NCBI RefSeq assembly: GCF_023656415.1 | Contig: NZ_JAMOIL010000011.1 | Span: 62,001-126,000, forward strand | Reading direction: 5' to 3' | Source: Nocardioides bruguierae | GTDB lineage: Bacteria > Actinomycetota > Actinomycetes > Propionibacteriales > Nocardioidaceae | Length of the DNA: 64,000 bases | Part shown: piece by piece, positions 8,029 to 16,898 of the stretch | Layout: each line of letters opens with the position of its first letter | Position numbering within the stretch: position 1 is the stretch's first letter | The notes under the pieces: model-generated | Seen by the model: the letters and a program-made list of their open reading frames with translations, nothing else | Told to the model about the DNA's origin: nothing | The model's database searches: none | Position numbers and translations under genes: made by a program

Positions 8029-9582
8029 ATGGCTGCCGCCACCCTGGTGCTCGAGGACGTCAGCAAGTCCTTCGGTGCCGTCCGCGCGCTGCGCTCCGCC
8101 AGCCTCACCGTCCAGCCCGGTTCCATCCACGCGCTGGTCGGCGAGAACGGCGCGGGCAAGTCGACGCTGATCAAGATCGTCGCCGGCGTCCACCGCCGCG
8201 ACGGCGGCGTCTTCGAGCTCAACGGCGAGGCCGCCGACTTCTCCTCCACGGCGGAGTCGAAGGCGGCCGGCGTCGCGGTGATCTACCAGGAGCCGACGCT
8301 GTTCCCGGACCTCGACGTCTCCGAGAACATCTTCATGGGCCGCCAGCCCGGCAGCACGCTGCGCATCGACAAGCAGCGGATGTACGCCGAGGCCGCCGCG
8401 CTGTTCGAGCGCCTCGGCGTCGCGATCGACCCCCGGCGTCCGGCCAAGGGCCTCTCCATCGCCGACCAGCAGATCCTGGAGATCGCCAAGGCGATCTCGC
8501 TGGACGCCTCGCTGCTGATCATGGACGAGCCGACCGCCGCCCTCTCGGGCGTCGAGGTCGAGCGGCTGTTCACCGTGGCCCGCCAGCTGCGCGACGAGGG
8601 CCGCGGCATCGTGTTCATCTCCCACCGCTTCGAGGAGGTCTTCGACCTCTGCGACACCGTCTCGGTGATGCGCGACGGCGAGTACGTCTCCACCGAGACG
8701 ATCGCCGAGACCAGCGTCGAGGCGATCGTGGCCAAGATGGTCGGCCGCGAGGTCGCCGAGCTGTTCCCCAAGACCCCCGCCGAGATCGGCGACGTCGTCC
8801 TCGACGTGCAGGGCCTCACCTCGCCCGGCCAGTTCCGCGACGTCACCTTCCAGGTCCGCGCCGGCGAGATCGTCGGCCTGGCCGGCCTCGTGGGCGCCGG
8901 CCGCTCCGAGATCGCCCGCGCCGTCTTCGGCGTCGACGGCTACTCCGCCGGTCGCGTCTCGCTGAACGGCGCCGCGGTGGCCAAGCAGAACCCGCGCTCC
9001 GCGATCAGCGCCGGCATCGCCTTCATCCCCGAGGACCGCCGCAAGCAGGGCCTGGTCACGGAGGGCTCGGTGGCCCGCAACGTCGCCGGCGTCATCCGCA
9101 CGGGCCTCTCCCGCCTCGGCGTGCTCACCTCGCGCGCCGAGAACCGCGCCGCCGGCCCCTGGGCCGCCAAGCTCGAGGTGAAGACCTCCGCCCTCGACAT
9201 GCGCGCGGCCACGATGTCCGGCGGCAACCAGCAGAAGGTCGTCATCGCCAAGTGGCTGGTCACCCAGCCGAAGCTGCTGATCATCGACGAGCCCACCCGC
9301 GGCATCGACGTCGGCACCAAGTCCGAGGTGCACCGCCTGCTCTCCGACCTCGCCGGCCAGGGCATGGCGATCCTGATGATCAGCTCCGAGCTGCCCGAGG
9401 TGCTCGGCATGGCCGACCGCGTCCTCGTCGTCTGCGAGGGCCGGATCACCGCCGACATCGCCCGCGACGAGGCGACGCCCGAGAACGTCATGCACGCCGC
9501 CACCCACCGCGACGGCCACGTGGCCGGCGCGACCCACAGCGCCGCCGCCGGCAGCGCCGACTCCCAGGAGGTCACGGCGTGA
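8029..9582 (+). CDS. rhaT: L-rhamnose ABC importer, ATP-binding protein
   Basis: A 517-residue double-cassette ATPase of the ribose/rhamnose (CUT2) type. The first cassette has Walker A GENGAGKST (38-46), LSIADQQILEIAKA in place of a classic signature, and LLIMDEPTAAL. The second has the altered loop GLVGAGRSE, the signature SGGNQQKVVIAKW beginning at Ser397 and Walker B LLIIDEPTRGID around Asp420. The reduced Walker A of the second half is typical of the family. It is the first gene of an operon with two permeases and a binding protein. Rhamnose specificity is inferred from the linked mutarotase, isomerase and kinase. The symbol follows the rhizobial rhaSTPQ naming, not the E. coli symporter. 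Confidence 0.85.
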   Translation: MAAATLVLEDVSKSFGAVRALRSASLTVQPGSIHALVGENGAGKSTLIKIVAGVHRRDGGVFELNGEAADFSSTAESKAAGVAVIYQEPTLFPDLDVSENIFMGRQPGSTLRIDKQRMYAEAAALFERLGVAIDPRRPAKGLSIADQQILEIAKAISLDASLLIMDEPTAALSGVEVERLFTVARQLRDEGRGIVFISHRFEEVFDLCDTVSVMRDGEYVSTETIAETSVEAIVAKMVGREVAELFPKTPAEIGDVVLDVQGLTSPGQFRDVTFQVRAGEIVGLAGLVGAGRSEIARAVFGVDGYSAGRVSLNGAAVAKQNPRSAISAGIAFIPEDRRKQGLVTEGSVARNVAGVIRTGLSRLGVLTSRAENRAAGPWAAKLEVKTSALDMRAATMSGGNQQKVVIAKWLVTQPKLLIIDEPTRGIDVGTKSEVHRLLSDLAGQGMAILMISSELPEVLGMADRVLVVCEGRITADIARDEATPENVMHAATHRDGHVAGATHSAAAGSADSQEVTA

Positions 9583-10679
9583 GCGCCACCCTCGTCCAGC
9601 CCAGCAAGGCCGGGCTGCTCTCCACGATCCTGCGCTCGCGCGAGCTGGCGATCGCCGTCGTGCTCGTCGCCCTCGTGCTGGTGGCGACCGCCAAGACGGA
9701 GTCGTTCCTGTTCAGCGCGGACGGCTGGCGCAACGTCCTGCTGAACCCGGCGATGCTCGTGGTGCTGGCCATCGGCCAGGCCTGCGTGATCATCACCCGC
9801 TCGGTCGACCTCTCCGTCGGCTCGACCCTGGGCCTGACCGCCTACTTCGCCGGCCGGCTGTTCATCGACTTCCCGAGCCTGCCGATCGTCGTGGTCGTCC
9901 TGCTCGCCGTGCTGCTCGGTGCGCTGCTGGGCCTGGTCAACGGCGTGCTGGTCTCCTTCGCCAAGGTGCCGGCGCTCGTGATCACCCTCGGCACGATGTA
10001 CATCTACCGCGGCATCTTCCTCACGTGGGCGGGCTCCAGCCGGATCACCGCCGACCAGATCCCGCGGTCGTTCTCCCAGCTCGGCACCCAGCAGATCGTC
10101 ACCATCCCGGTGCTCACGATCGTGGCGCTGGCCGTGCTGGGCGTGGCCGCCTACTTCCTCTCCTCCACCCGCCCGGGCCGCGAGCTGTACGCCATCGGCT
10201 CCGACCCGGACGCGGCCGACCTCTACGGGCTCCCGGTGCTGCGCCGCGTCCTGCTGGCCTTCGTGGCCTCCGGCGCGCTGGCCGGCCTGGCGGGCGTCAT
10301 GTTCCTGGCCCGCTACGGCACGGTCTCCTCGCAGGCCGGCCAGGGCATCGAGCTCCAGGCCGTCGGCGCGGCCGTCATCGGCGGCGTCGCGATCTTCGGC
10401 GGCAGCGGCTCGGCGCTCGGCGCGGCCGTCGGCGCCTACCTGCTGGTGACGATCAACTCGGTGCTGCCGATCCTGGGCATCTCCGACTTCTGGCAGCAGG
10501 CCGTGGTCGGCGCGCTGATCCTCGGCGCCATCGCCCTGGACCGCTTCCTCTCGCTGCGGCAGGACGCCGCCCTGGTGGCCGCCCGCGACCAGGCCCCGCC
10601 GTCCGGCGGCGGCGGGTCGCCCGGCAACCCCGGCTCCTCCGCCCCGTCCGCCCCGACCAGCCCGCAGGTGACCGCATGA
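9579..10679 (+). CDS. rhaP: rhamnose ABC importer permease 1
   Basis: A 366-residue CUT2 permease with about ten hydrophobic helices. The family pattern IGQACVIITRSVDLSVGSTLGL is followed by GLVNGVLVSFAKVPALVITLGTM and the C-terminal QAVGAAVIGGVAIFGGSGSALGA. The GTG start overlaps the ATPase stop by GTGA. The last ~30 residues are Pro/Gly/Ser-rich and cytoplasmic. It pairs with the next permease to form the membrane channel. Confidence 0.83.
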   Translation: MSATLVQPSKAGLLSTILRSRELAIAVVLVALVLVATAKTESFLFSADGWRNVLLNPAMLVVLAIGQACVIITRSVDLSVGSTLGLTAYFAGRLFIDFPSLPIVVVVLLAVLLGALLGLVNGVLVSFAKVPALVITLGTMYIYRGIFLTWAGSSRITADQIPRSFSQLGTQQIVTIPVLTIVALAVLGVAAYFLSSTRPGRELYAIGSDPDAADLYGLPVLRRVLLAFVASGALAGLAGVMFLARYGTVSSQAGQGIELQAVGAAVIGGVAIFGGSGSALGAAVGAYLLVTINSVLPILGISDFWQQAVVGALILGAIALDRFLSLRQDAALVAARDQAPPSGGGGSPGNPGSSAPSAPTSPQVTA

Positions 10680-11761
10680 GCACGCTGACGCAGGCCCCGA
10701 CGACCGAGGGCCGCACCTACCCGTCCTACTCCCGGTCCCTGGCCCGCCGCGTGCTGGCCACCCGCGAGTTCGCCGTCATCGGCCTGTTCGTCCTGGTCTA
10801 CGTCTTCTCGACCGCGACCATCGACAACTTCTCCAGCCCGCTGACCCTGTACTACCTCTTCCTCGACAACATCCCGATCCTGCTGATCGCGCTGCCGATG
10901 GCGGCCGTGATCGTCACCGGCGAGATCGACCTGTCGGTGGCCAGCATCGTGGGGCTCTCCTCGTGCCTGGTCGGCCTCCTGCACGTGGACGCCGGCCTCT
11001 CGATGGGCGCCGCGATCGGGCTGGCCCTGCTCGCCGGTGTCGTGGCGGGCGCCTTCAACGGCTTCCTCGTCGCCTACGTCGGGCTGCCGTCGCTCGCGGT
11101 CACCATCGGCACGCTGGCCCTCTACCGCGGCATCGCGGAGGGCCTGCTCGGCACCCAGGCCAAGACCGACTTCCCGCAGGGGTGGAAGGACCTGGCGACC
11201 GCCCAGCTCGGCAACGCCTCGCCCTACCCCGTCGTGCTGCTGCTCGTCGCGGTGCTCGCGGTCCTGTTCGCCTGGATGCTCCACTTCTCCTCGTTCGGCC
11301 GCGGCATCTTCGAGATCGGCCTGAACGACGAGGCGGCCCACTTCACCGGCGTGAACGTGGCCCGCACCAAGCTGACCCTGTTCGTCCTCTCGGGCGTCGT
11401 GAGCGCCCTGGCCGGCGTGTACTACACGCTGCGCTACGGCAGTGCCCGCGGCGACAACGCCACCGGCATGGAGCTCCAGGTCATCGCGGCCGTGCTCCTG
11501 GGCGGCGTCTCCATCTTCGGCGGTCGGGGCGCGCTGCACGGCGTCCTGGCCGGCGTCCTGCTCATCGGCGTCATCCGCTCCGCGATGACGCTCGAGGGCC
11601 TGACGGTCAACGTCACCAACATCGTGATCGGCGCGCTGCTCGTGGCGTCGGTCATCTCCACCAGCCTCCTCGCCTGGTTCGCCACGGTGCGGGCGAGGCG
11701 AGCCAGCGGGTCGCGCAGCGGCCCGACGACAGCTGCCGGCAAGCGGTCACTGTCGAACTGA
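10676..11761 (+). CDS. rhaQ: rhamnose ABC importer permease 2
   Basis: A 361-residue CUT2 permease, paralogous to its upstream partner. LPMAAVIVTGEIDLSVASIVGLSS and GAFNGFLVAYVGLPSLAVTIGTLALYRG are the family signatures, and QVIAAVLLGGVSIFGGRGALHG lies near the C-terminus. ATG overlaps the previous stop (ATGA). The ~30-residue N-terminal extension before the first helix is polar. It forms the heterodimeric membrane part of the importer. Confidence 0.83.
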   Translation: MSTLTQAPTTEGRTYPSYSRSLARRVLATREFAVIGLFVLVYVFSTATIDNFSSPLTLYYLFLDNIPILLIALPMAAVIVTGEIDLSVASIVGLSSCLVGLLHVDAGLSMGAAIGLALLAGVVAGAFNGFLVAYVGLPSLAVTIGTLALYRGIAEGLLGTQAKTDFPQGWKDLATAQLGNASPYPVVLLLVAVLAVLFAWMLHFSSFGRGIFEIGLNDEAAHFTGVNVARTKLTLFVLSGVVSALAGVYYTLRYGSARGDNATGMELQVIAAVLLGGVSIFGGRGALHGVLAGVLLIGVIRSAMTLEGLTVNVTNIVIGALLVASVISTSLLAWFATVRARRASGSRSGPTTAAGKRSLSN

Positions 11762-11784
11762 CACCCCACTGAAAGGGAAGAACG

Positions 11785-12828
11785 ATGAAGTTCCTCAACC
11801 GGCGTACGTCGGCCGTCGCGGCCGTCGTGCTCAGCGCCACCCTGGGTCTGACCGCTTGCGGCAGCACCACCGACGCCAGCTCGGACTCGGGCTCCTCGTC
11901 CTCCGACGGCGGCGACGTCTCCGTCACCTTCCTGCCCAAGAACCTGGGCAACCCCTACTTCGAGACCTCGGACGCCGGCGGCCAGAAGGCCGTCGAGGAG
12001 TTCGGCGGCGAGTTCACCGAGGTCGGCCCCGACACGGCCACCCCCGACGGGCAGGTCTCCTTCATCCAGACCGCCGCCCAGCAGGGCGTCTCCGCGCTGG
12101 TGCTCTCGGCCAACGACCCCGCCGCCCTGTGCGACAGCCTCAACCAGGCCCGCGACACCGCCGACGTCAAGGTCGTCACCTTCGACTCCGACGTCAACGC
12201 CGACTGCCGCGACCTCTACGTCTCCCAGGCCGACTCCGAGGGCATCGCGACCGTCGAGGTCGACATGATCGCCGAGCAGATCGGTGACGAGGGCCAGATC
12301 GCGATCCTCTCCGCGTCCGCGAACGCGACCAACCAGAACGCCTGGATCGACATCATGAAGCAGGACCTGGCGGACAACCACCCGAACATCGAGCTCGTCG
12401 ACGTCGTCTACGGCGACGACGACGACCAGACCTCGTTCGACAAGACCGCCGCGCTGCTGCAGACCTACCCGAACCTCAAGGGCATCATCAGCCCGACCAC
12501 GGTCGGCATCGCCGCGGCCGCGCGCTACGTCTCGACCTCCAACTACAAGGGCAAGGTCGCGATCACCGGTCTCGGCACCCCGAACCAGATGCGCGAGTAC
12601 GTCAAGGACGGCACCGTCACCGAGTTCGCCCTCTGGAACCCCGAGGACCTCGGCTACCTGGCCGCCTACGCCGCCAAGGCGCTCGTCGACGGCGAGATCA
12701 CCGGCGCCGAGGGCGACTCCTTCTCGGCCGGCGACCTGGGCGACTACGAGGTCGGCGCCGACGGCACCGTCCTGCTGGGCGACCCGTTCCGCTTCAACGC
12801 CGACAACATCGACGACTTCGACTTCTGA
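11785..12828 (+). CDS. rhaS: rhamnose ABC importer substrate-binding lipoprotein
   Basis: A 347-residue lipoprotein with lipobox LTAC (Cys25) and a Ser/Asp linker, then a periplasmic-binding fold of the ribose/rhamnose class. Visible blocks are VTFLPKNLGNPYFETSDAGG, TAAQQGVSALVLSANDPAAL, VVTFDSDVNADC, GIISPTTVGIAAAARY and TEFALWNPEDLGYLAAYAA. It delivers sugar to the two permeases. It follows the second permease by 23 bases with AAAGGGAAG before the ATG. A strong hairpin downstream ends the operon. Confidence 0.85.
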   Translation: MKFLNRRTSAVAAVVLSATLGLTACGSTTDASSDSGSSSSDGGDVSVTFLPKNLGNPYFETSDAGGQKAVEEFGGEFTEVGPDTATPDGQVSFIQTAAQQGVSALVLSANDPAALCDSLNQARDTADVKVVTFDSDVNADCRDLYVSQADSEGIATVEVDMIAEQIGDEGQIAILSASANATNQNAWIDIMKQDLADNHPNIELVDVVYGDDDDQTSFDKTAALLQTYPNLKGIISPTTVGIAAAARYVSTSNYKGKVAITGLGTPNQMREYVKDGTVTEFALWNPEDLGYLAAYAAKALVDGEITGAEGDSFSAGDLGDYEVGADGTVLLGDPFRFNADNIDDFDF

Positions 12829-12849
12829 GTCGGAGTCCTCGTCCCGGGT

Positions 12850-12877
12850 GCCCCCGCCGCCGTGCCGCGGCGGGGGC
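12850..12877 (+). terminator. hairpin terminator after the importer operon
   Basis: The arms GCCCCCGCCGC (12850-12860) and GCGGCGGGGGC (12867-12877) pair perfectly around CGTGCC. The hairpin begins 21 bases after the binding-protein stop. Confidence 0.75.
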
Positions 12878-12903
12878 GCCCACCCCCGGCCCTCCCGATA
12901 GTG

Positions 12904-12952
12904 CGTGACGTCCTGCAGGCGACACGCCGACGAACGCCTGCAGAACGTCACG
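12904..12952. repeat. 18-bp inverted repeat upstream of the mutarotase gene
   Basis: CGTGACGTCCTGCAGGCG (12904-12921) faces its complement at 12935-12952 with a single mismatch and a 13-base centre. It lies after the importer terminator and 41 bases before the mutarotase GTG. It could be an operator dyad or an RNA hairpin in the mutarotase leader. It does not match the LacI boxes of this region. Confidence 0.8.
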
Positions 12953-12993
12953 GACTACCCGCCGGACACCGACACCCGAGAAGGACGCCCGCC

Positions 12994-13329
12994 GTGCCCC
13001 GCTACTGCTTCACCTCCCAGGTGGACCCGGCCCACCTCGAGGCGTACGCCGAGGCGCACGCCCACGTGTGGCCCGAGATGTGCGAGGCGCTGGACGCCAC
13101 CGGCTGGCGCAACTACTCGCTCTTCCTGCGCGAGGACGGGCTGCTCATCGGCTACGTCGAGTCCGACGACATCGAGGCCTCGCTGGCCGCGATGGGCGAG
13201 ACCGAGGTCAACGCCCGCTGGCAGGCCGAGATGAGCCGGCTCTTCTCCGACGGCGACACCCCGCCCGACGAGGGCTTCCGGTTCGTCCGGGAGGTCTTCC
13301 ACCTCGCCGACCAGCTGCCCCGCGGCTGA
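12994..13329 (+). CDS. rhaM: L-rhamnose mutarotase
   Basis: A 111-residue protein of the RhaM family, which interconverts alpha- and beta-L-rhamnose so that the imported sugar is in the anomer the isomerase uses. The family core AHVWPEMCEALDATGWRNYSLFLRE (residues ~20-45) contains the active-site His, Trp and Tyr positions. The GTG start has GAGAAGGA upstream; longer readings run into the inverted repeat. It sits between the importer and the isomerase and is closed off by hairpins on both sides. Confidence 0.88.
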   Translation: MPRYCFTSQVDPAHLEAYAEAHAHVWPEMCEALDATGWRNYSLFLREDGLLIGYVESDDIEASLAAMGETEVNARWQAEMSRLFSDGDTPPDEGFRFVREVFHLADQLPRG

Positions 13330-13364
13330 GCAGCAGCCACACCATCCCCCGCGTGACCCGCCAC

Positions 13365-13419
13365 GGTGCGGACGGGGGGCGAGCCCGCGCAGGACGCGGG
13401 AGCGCGCCCCGTCCGCACC
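13365..13419 (+). terminator. nested hairpin after rhaM
   Basis: The outer arms GGTGCGGACGGGG (13365-13377) and CCCCGTCCGCACC (13407-13419) pair perfectly. Inside is a second stem, CCCGCG (13384-13389) with CGCGGG (13395-13400). This two-level structure follows rhaM by 35 bases and probably ends its transcript. Confidence 0.7.
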
Positions 13420-13427
13420 ACGTGCGG

Positions 13428-13450
13428 CCCGGCTCGACAACCGAGCCGGG
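13428..13450. terminator. second hairpin between rhaM and rhaI
   Basis: CCCGGCTCG (13428-13436) pairs with CGAGCCGGG (13442-13450) around ACAAC. It lies just after the nested hairpin and 19 bases before the rhaI operator, so it may insulate rhaI from read-through. Confidence 0.6.
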
Positions 13451-13468
13451 ACGGGTCATCCTTCGTAG

Positions 13469-13480
13469 TGAAACGTTTCA
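13469..13480. promoter_or_regulatory. LacI-type operator before rhaI
   Basis: TGAAACGTTTCA is a perfect 12-base palindrome 13 bases before the rhaI ATG, overlapping a plausible -10 (TAGTGA, 13466-13471). It is the cleanest of the four LacI boxes. Confidence 0.8.
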
Positions 13481-13493
13481 GAATGGAGAGACC

Positions 13494-14672
13494 ATGACTG
13501 ACTTCGCCGCCATCGCTCCGCTCCTGGAGGGGCAGGCCATCGAGCTTCCCTCGTGGGCGTTCGGCAACTCGGGCACCCGCTTCAAGGTGTTCGGCACGCC
13601 GGGCACCCCGCGCAGCGTGGAGGAGAAGATCGCGGACGCCGCCCAGGTGCACCAGTACACCGGGCTGGCGCCGTCGGTCGCCCTGCACATCCCGTGGGAC
13701 CTCGTGGACGACTACGCGAAGCTGCGCGAGTACGCCGCCGAGAAGGGCGTCTCGCTGGGCACGGTCAACTCCAACACCTTCCAGGACGACGACTACAAGT
13801 TCGGTGCCCTGACCCACGTGGACGAGAAGATCCGCCAGAAGGCGATCGACCACCACTTCGAGTGCATCGACGTCATGGACGCCACCGGCAGCCAGGACCT
13901 CAAGATCTGGCTCGCGGACGGCTCGAACTACCCGGGCCAGGCCGACATCCGCGGCCGCCAGGACCGCCTCGCCGACTCGCTGGCCAAGATCTACGACCGG
14001 ATCGGCGACGACCAGCGCCTCGTGCTCGAGTACAAGTTCTTCGAGCCGGCGTTCTACCACACCGACGTGCCGGACTGGGGCACCTCGTACGCCCAGGTCA
14101 GCGCCCTGGGCGACAAGGCGATGGTCTGCCTGGACACCGGCCACCACGCGCCGGGCACCAACATCGAGTTCATCGTGATGCAGCTGCTGCGCCTGGGGAA
14201 GCTCGGCTCCTTCGACTTCAACAGCCGCTTCTACGCCGACGACGACCTGATCGTCGGCTCAGCCGACCCGTTCCAGCTGTTCCGCATCATCTTCGAGGTG
14301 GTCCGCGGCGGCGGGTACGGCCCGGCCAACCCCGACGGCACCAGCCCGGTCGCGTTCATGCTCGACCAGTGCCACAACGTCGAGGACAAGATCCCCGGCC
14401 AGATGCGCTCGGTGCTCAACGTCCAGGAGATGACGGCGCGCGCGCTGCTCGTCGACCGCGACGCCCTGAGCGCCGCGCAGGCGGCCGGCGACGTCCTGGG
14501 TGCCCACCAGGTCTTCATGGACGCCTTCTACACCGACGTCCGCGCCGACCTCGCCGCCTGGCGCGAGGAGCGCGGCCTGCCGGCCGACCCGATGAAGGCC
14601 TACGCCGCGTCGGGCTACCAGGCCGAGATCGAGGCCGCCCGCGTCGGCGGCACGCAGATGTCCTGGACCTGA
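13494..14672 (+). CDS. rhaI: L-rhamnose isomerase (RhaI type)
   Basis: A 392-residue xylose-isomerase-fold enzyme of the RhaI class found in actinobacteria and pseudomonads, distinct from E. coli RhaA. It converts L-rhamnose to L-rhamnulose. Metal and substrate residues lie in LVLEYKFFEPAFYHTD, MVCLDTGHHAPGTNIE and FDFNSRFYADDDL, with Asp and His pairs as expected for a two-metal site. GGAGAG stands upstream of the ATG. It begins the catabolic operon rhaI-rhaEW-rhaB under a palindromic operator. Confidence 0.9.
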   Translation: MTDFAAIAPLLEGQAIELPSWAFGNSGTRFKVFGTPGTPRSVEEKIADAAQVHQYTGLAPSVALHIPWDLVDDYAKLREYAAEKGVSLGTVNSNTFQDDDYKFGALTHVDEKIRQKAIDHHFECIDVMDATGSQDLKIWLADGSNYPGQADIRGRQDRLADSLAKIYDRIGDDQRLVLEYKFFEPAFYHTDVPDWGTSYAQVSALGDKAMVCLDTGHHAPGTNIEFIVMQLLRLGKLGSFDFNSRFYADDDLIVGSADPFQLFRIIFEVVRGGGYGPANPDGTSPVAFMLDQCHNVEDKIPGQMRSVLNVQEMTARALLVDRDALSAAQAAGDVLGAHQVFMDAFYTDVRADLAAWREERGLPADPMKAYAASGYQAEIEAARVGGTQMSWT

Positions 14673-14729
14673 GCCGGTCCGTCCACACCGTCACCACCGA
14701 CACGTCCACTCCGACGAGGGAAACGAGAC

Positions 14730-16766
14730 ATGACGAACCCCGCAGCCGCCGACCTGATCGCGCGCTCGAACCGCCTGGGCGCGGACCCGAAGAACACCAA
14801 CTACGCCGGGGGCAACACCTCCGCCAAGGGCACCGAGACCGACCCGGTCACCGGTGAGCAGATCGAGCTGGTCTGGGTGAAGGGCTCGGGCGGTGACCTG
14901 GGCACGCTGAAGGAGTCCGGCCTGGCCGTCCTCCGCCTCGACCGGATGCGCTCGCTGGTCGACGTCTACCCGGGCATCGACCGCGAGGACGAGATGGTCG
15001 CGGCGTTCGACTTCTGCCTGCACGGCAAGGGTGGCGCCGCCCCGTCCATCGACACCGCCATGCACGGCCTGGTCGACGCGGCCCACGTGGACCACCTGCA
15101 CCCCGACTCCGGCATCGCGATCGCCACCTCGGCCGACGGCCAGGAGCTGACCACCACGATCTTCGGCGACAAGGTCGTCTGGGTGCCGTGGCGCCGCCCC
15201 GGCTTCCAGCTTGGTCTCGACATCGCCGAGATCAAGGAGAAGAACCCGCAGGCGATCGGCTGCATCCTCGGCGGCCACGGCATCACGGCCTGGGGCGAGA
15301 CCTCGCAGGAGGCCGAGACCAACAGCCTCTGGATCATCGACACCGCTGCCGCCTACATCGCCGAGCACTCGAAGGCCGAGCCCTTCGGCCCCGCGATCGC
15401 CGGTTACGGCGCCCTGCCGGAGGCCGAGCGCCTGGCCAAGGCGGCCGCGCTGGCCCCCACCATCCGTGGCATCGCCTCCGCGGACGCCCCGATGGTCGGC
15501 CACTTCACCGACGCGCAGGTCGTGCTCGACTTCCTCGAGGCCGAGAACCACCCCCGCCTGGCCGAGCTGGGCACCTCGTGCCCCGACCACTTCCTGCGGA
15601 CCAAGGTCAAGCCGATGGTGCTCGACCTGCCCGCCGACGCGAGCGTCGAGGACTCCATCGCCCGCCTCAAGGAGCTCGCGGTGGCCTACCGCGAGGACTA
15701 CGCCGGCTACTACGAGCGCAACGCGACGCCGGACTCCCCGGCGATCCGCGGCAAGGACCCGCTCATCGTCCTCGTGCCCGGCGTCGGCATGTTCTCCTTC
15801 GGCAAGAACAAGCAGACCGCCCGTGTGGCCGGCGAGTTCTACGTCAACGCCATCAACGTGATGCGCGGCGCCGAGGGCCTCTCGACCTACGCGCCCATCG
15901 ACGAGTCGGAGAAGTTCCGCATCGAGTACTGGGCGCTGGAGGAGGCCAAGCTCCAGCGGATGCCGAAGCCGAAGCCGCTGGCCACCCGCGTCGCGCTCGT
16001 CACCGGCGCCGCCTCCGGCATCGGCCTGGCCACCGCCAAGAAGCTCGCCGCCGAGGGCGCCTGCGTCGTTATCGCCGACCTGAACCTCGACAAGGCCATC
16101 GAGTCCGCCGCGGAGATCGGCAGCACCGACGTCGCCGTCGGCGTCCAGGTCGACGTCTCCTCCGCCGAGGCCGTCAAGGCCATGGTGGACGCGGCGGTGC
16201 TGGCGTTCGGTGGTGTCGACCTCGTCGTCAACAACGCCGGCCTCTCGCTCTCGCGCTCGCTGCTGGAGACCACCGAGAAGGACTGGGACCTCCAGCACGA
16301 CGTCATGGCCAAGGGCTCCTTCCTCGTCGCCCAGGCCACCGCCAAGGTCATGATCGAGCAGGAGATGGGCGGCGACATCGTCTACATCTCCTCGAAGAAC
16401 TCGATCTTCGCGGGCCCGAACAACGTGGCCTACGGCGCCGCGAAGGCCGACCAGGCCCACCAGGTGCGCCTGCTGGCCGCCGAGCTCGGCGCCCACCAGA
16501 TCAAGGTCAACGGTGTGAACCCCGACGGCGTCGTGCAGGGCTCCGGCATCTTCGCCGGCGGCTGGGGCGCCAACCGCGCCGCGGTCTACGGCGTCGAGGA
16601 GCAGGACCTGGGCAAGTTCTACGCCCAGCGCACCATCCTCAAGCGCGAGGTCCTCCCCGAGAACATCGCCAACGCCGTGTTCGTCCTGTGCTCCGCGGAG
16701 ATGTCCCACACCACCGGCCTCCACATCCCCGTGGACGCCGGCGTGGCGGCCGCGTTCCTGCGCTGA
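14730..16766 (+). CDS. rhaEW: fused L-rhamnulose-1-phosphate aldolase / L-lactaldehyde dehydrogenase
   Basis: A 678-residue two-domain enzyme. Residues ~1-410 are a class II aldolase (NYAGGNTSAK, DTAMHGLVDAAHVDHLHPDS, GCILGGHGITAWG) that splits rhamnulose-1-phosphate to DHAP and L-lactaldehyde. Residues ~420-678 are a short-chain dehydrogenase with TGAASGIGLA, NNAG, and the YGAAK catalytic Tyr/Lys pair, oxidising lactaldehyde to L-lactate. Such a fusion has been described in rhamnose regulons as RhaEW. It lies 57 bases after rhaI. The lactate formed fits the nearby lutABC operon, which shares the same operator type. Confidence 0.88.
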   Translation: MTNPAAADLIARSNRLGADPKNTNYAGGNTSAKGTETDPVTGEQIELVWVKGSGGDLGTLKESGLAVLRLDRMRSLVDVYPGIDREDEMVAAFDFCLHGKGGAAPSIDTAMHGLVDAAHVDHLHPDSGIAIATSADGQELTTTIFGDKVVWVPWRRPGFQLGLDIAEIKEKNPQAIGCILGGHGITAWGETSQEAETNSLWIIDTAAAYIAEHSKAEPFGPAIAGYGALPEAERLAKAAALAPTIRGIASADAPMVGHFTDAQVVLDFLEAENHPRLAELGTSCPDHFLRTKVKPMVLDLPADASVEDSIARLKELAVAYREDYAGYYERNATPDSPAIRGKDPLIVLVPGVGMFSFGKNKQTARVAGEFYVNAINVMRGAEGLSTYAPIDESEKFRIEYWALEEAKLQRMPKPKPLATRVALVTGAASGIGLATAKKLAAEGACVVIADLNLDKAIESAAEIGSTDVAVGVQVDVSSAEAVKAMVDAAVLAFGGVDLVVNNAGLSLSRSLLETTEKDWDLQHDVMAKGSFLVAQATAKVMIEQEMGGDIVYISSKNSIFAGPNNVAYGAAKADQAHQVRLLAAELGAHQIKVNGVNPDGVVQGSGIFAGGWGANRAAVYGVEEQDLGKFYAQRTILKREVLPENIANAVFVLCSAEMSHTTGLHIPVDAGVAAAFLR

Positions 16767-16812
16767 CCCACCCCGCTCCCGCCCGGCGACGGCCGGGGGA
16801 GGACCGCACCAC

Positions 16813-16861
16813 CCGCACCCGCCGAGCCGGCCCCCTGACCCGGGCCGGCCGGCGGGTGCGG
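16813..16861 (+). terminator. hairpin between rhaEW and rhaB
   Basis: CCGCACCCGCCG (16813-16824) pairs with CGGCGGGTGCGG (16850-16861). Inside, GCCGGCCC and GGGCCGGC extend the stem. It lies in the 132-base gap and may partly terminate or process the operon mRNA before the kinase gene. Confidence 0.6.
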
Positions 16862-16898
16862 CGCACCGCCCACCGAAGAACTGCGAGGACCGAGCACC

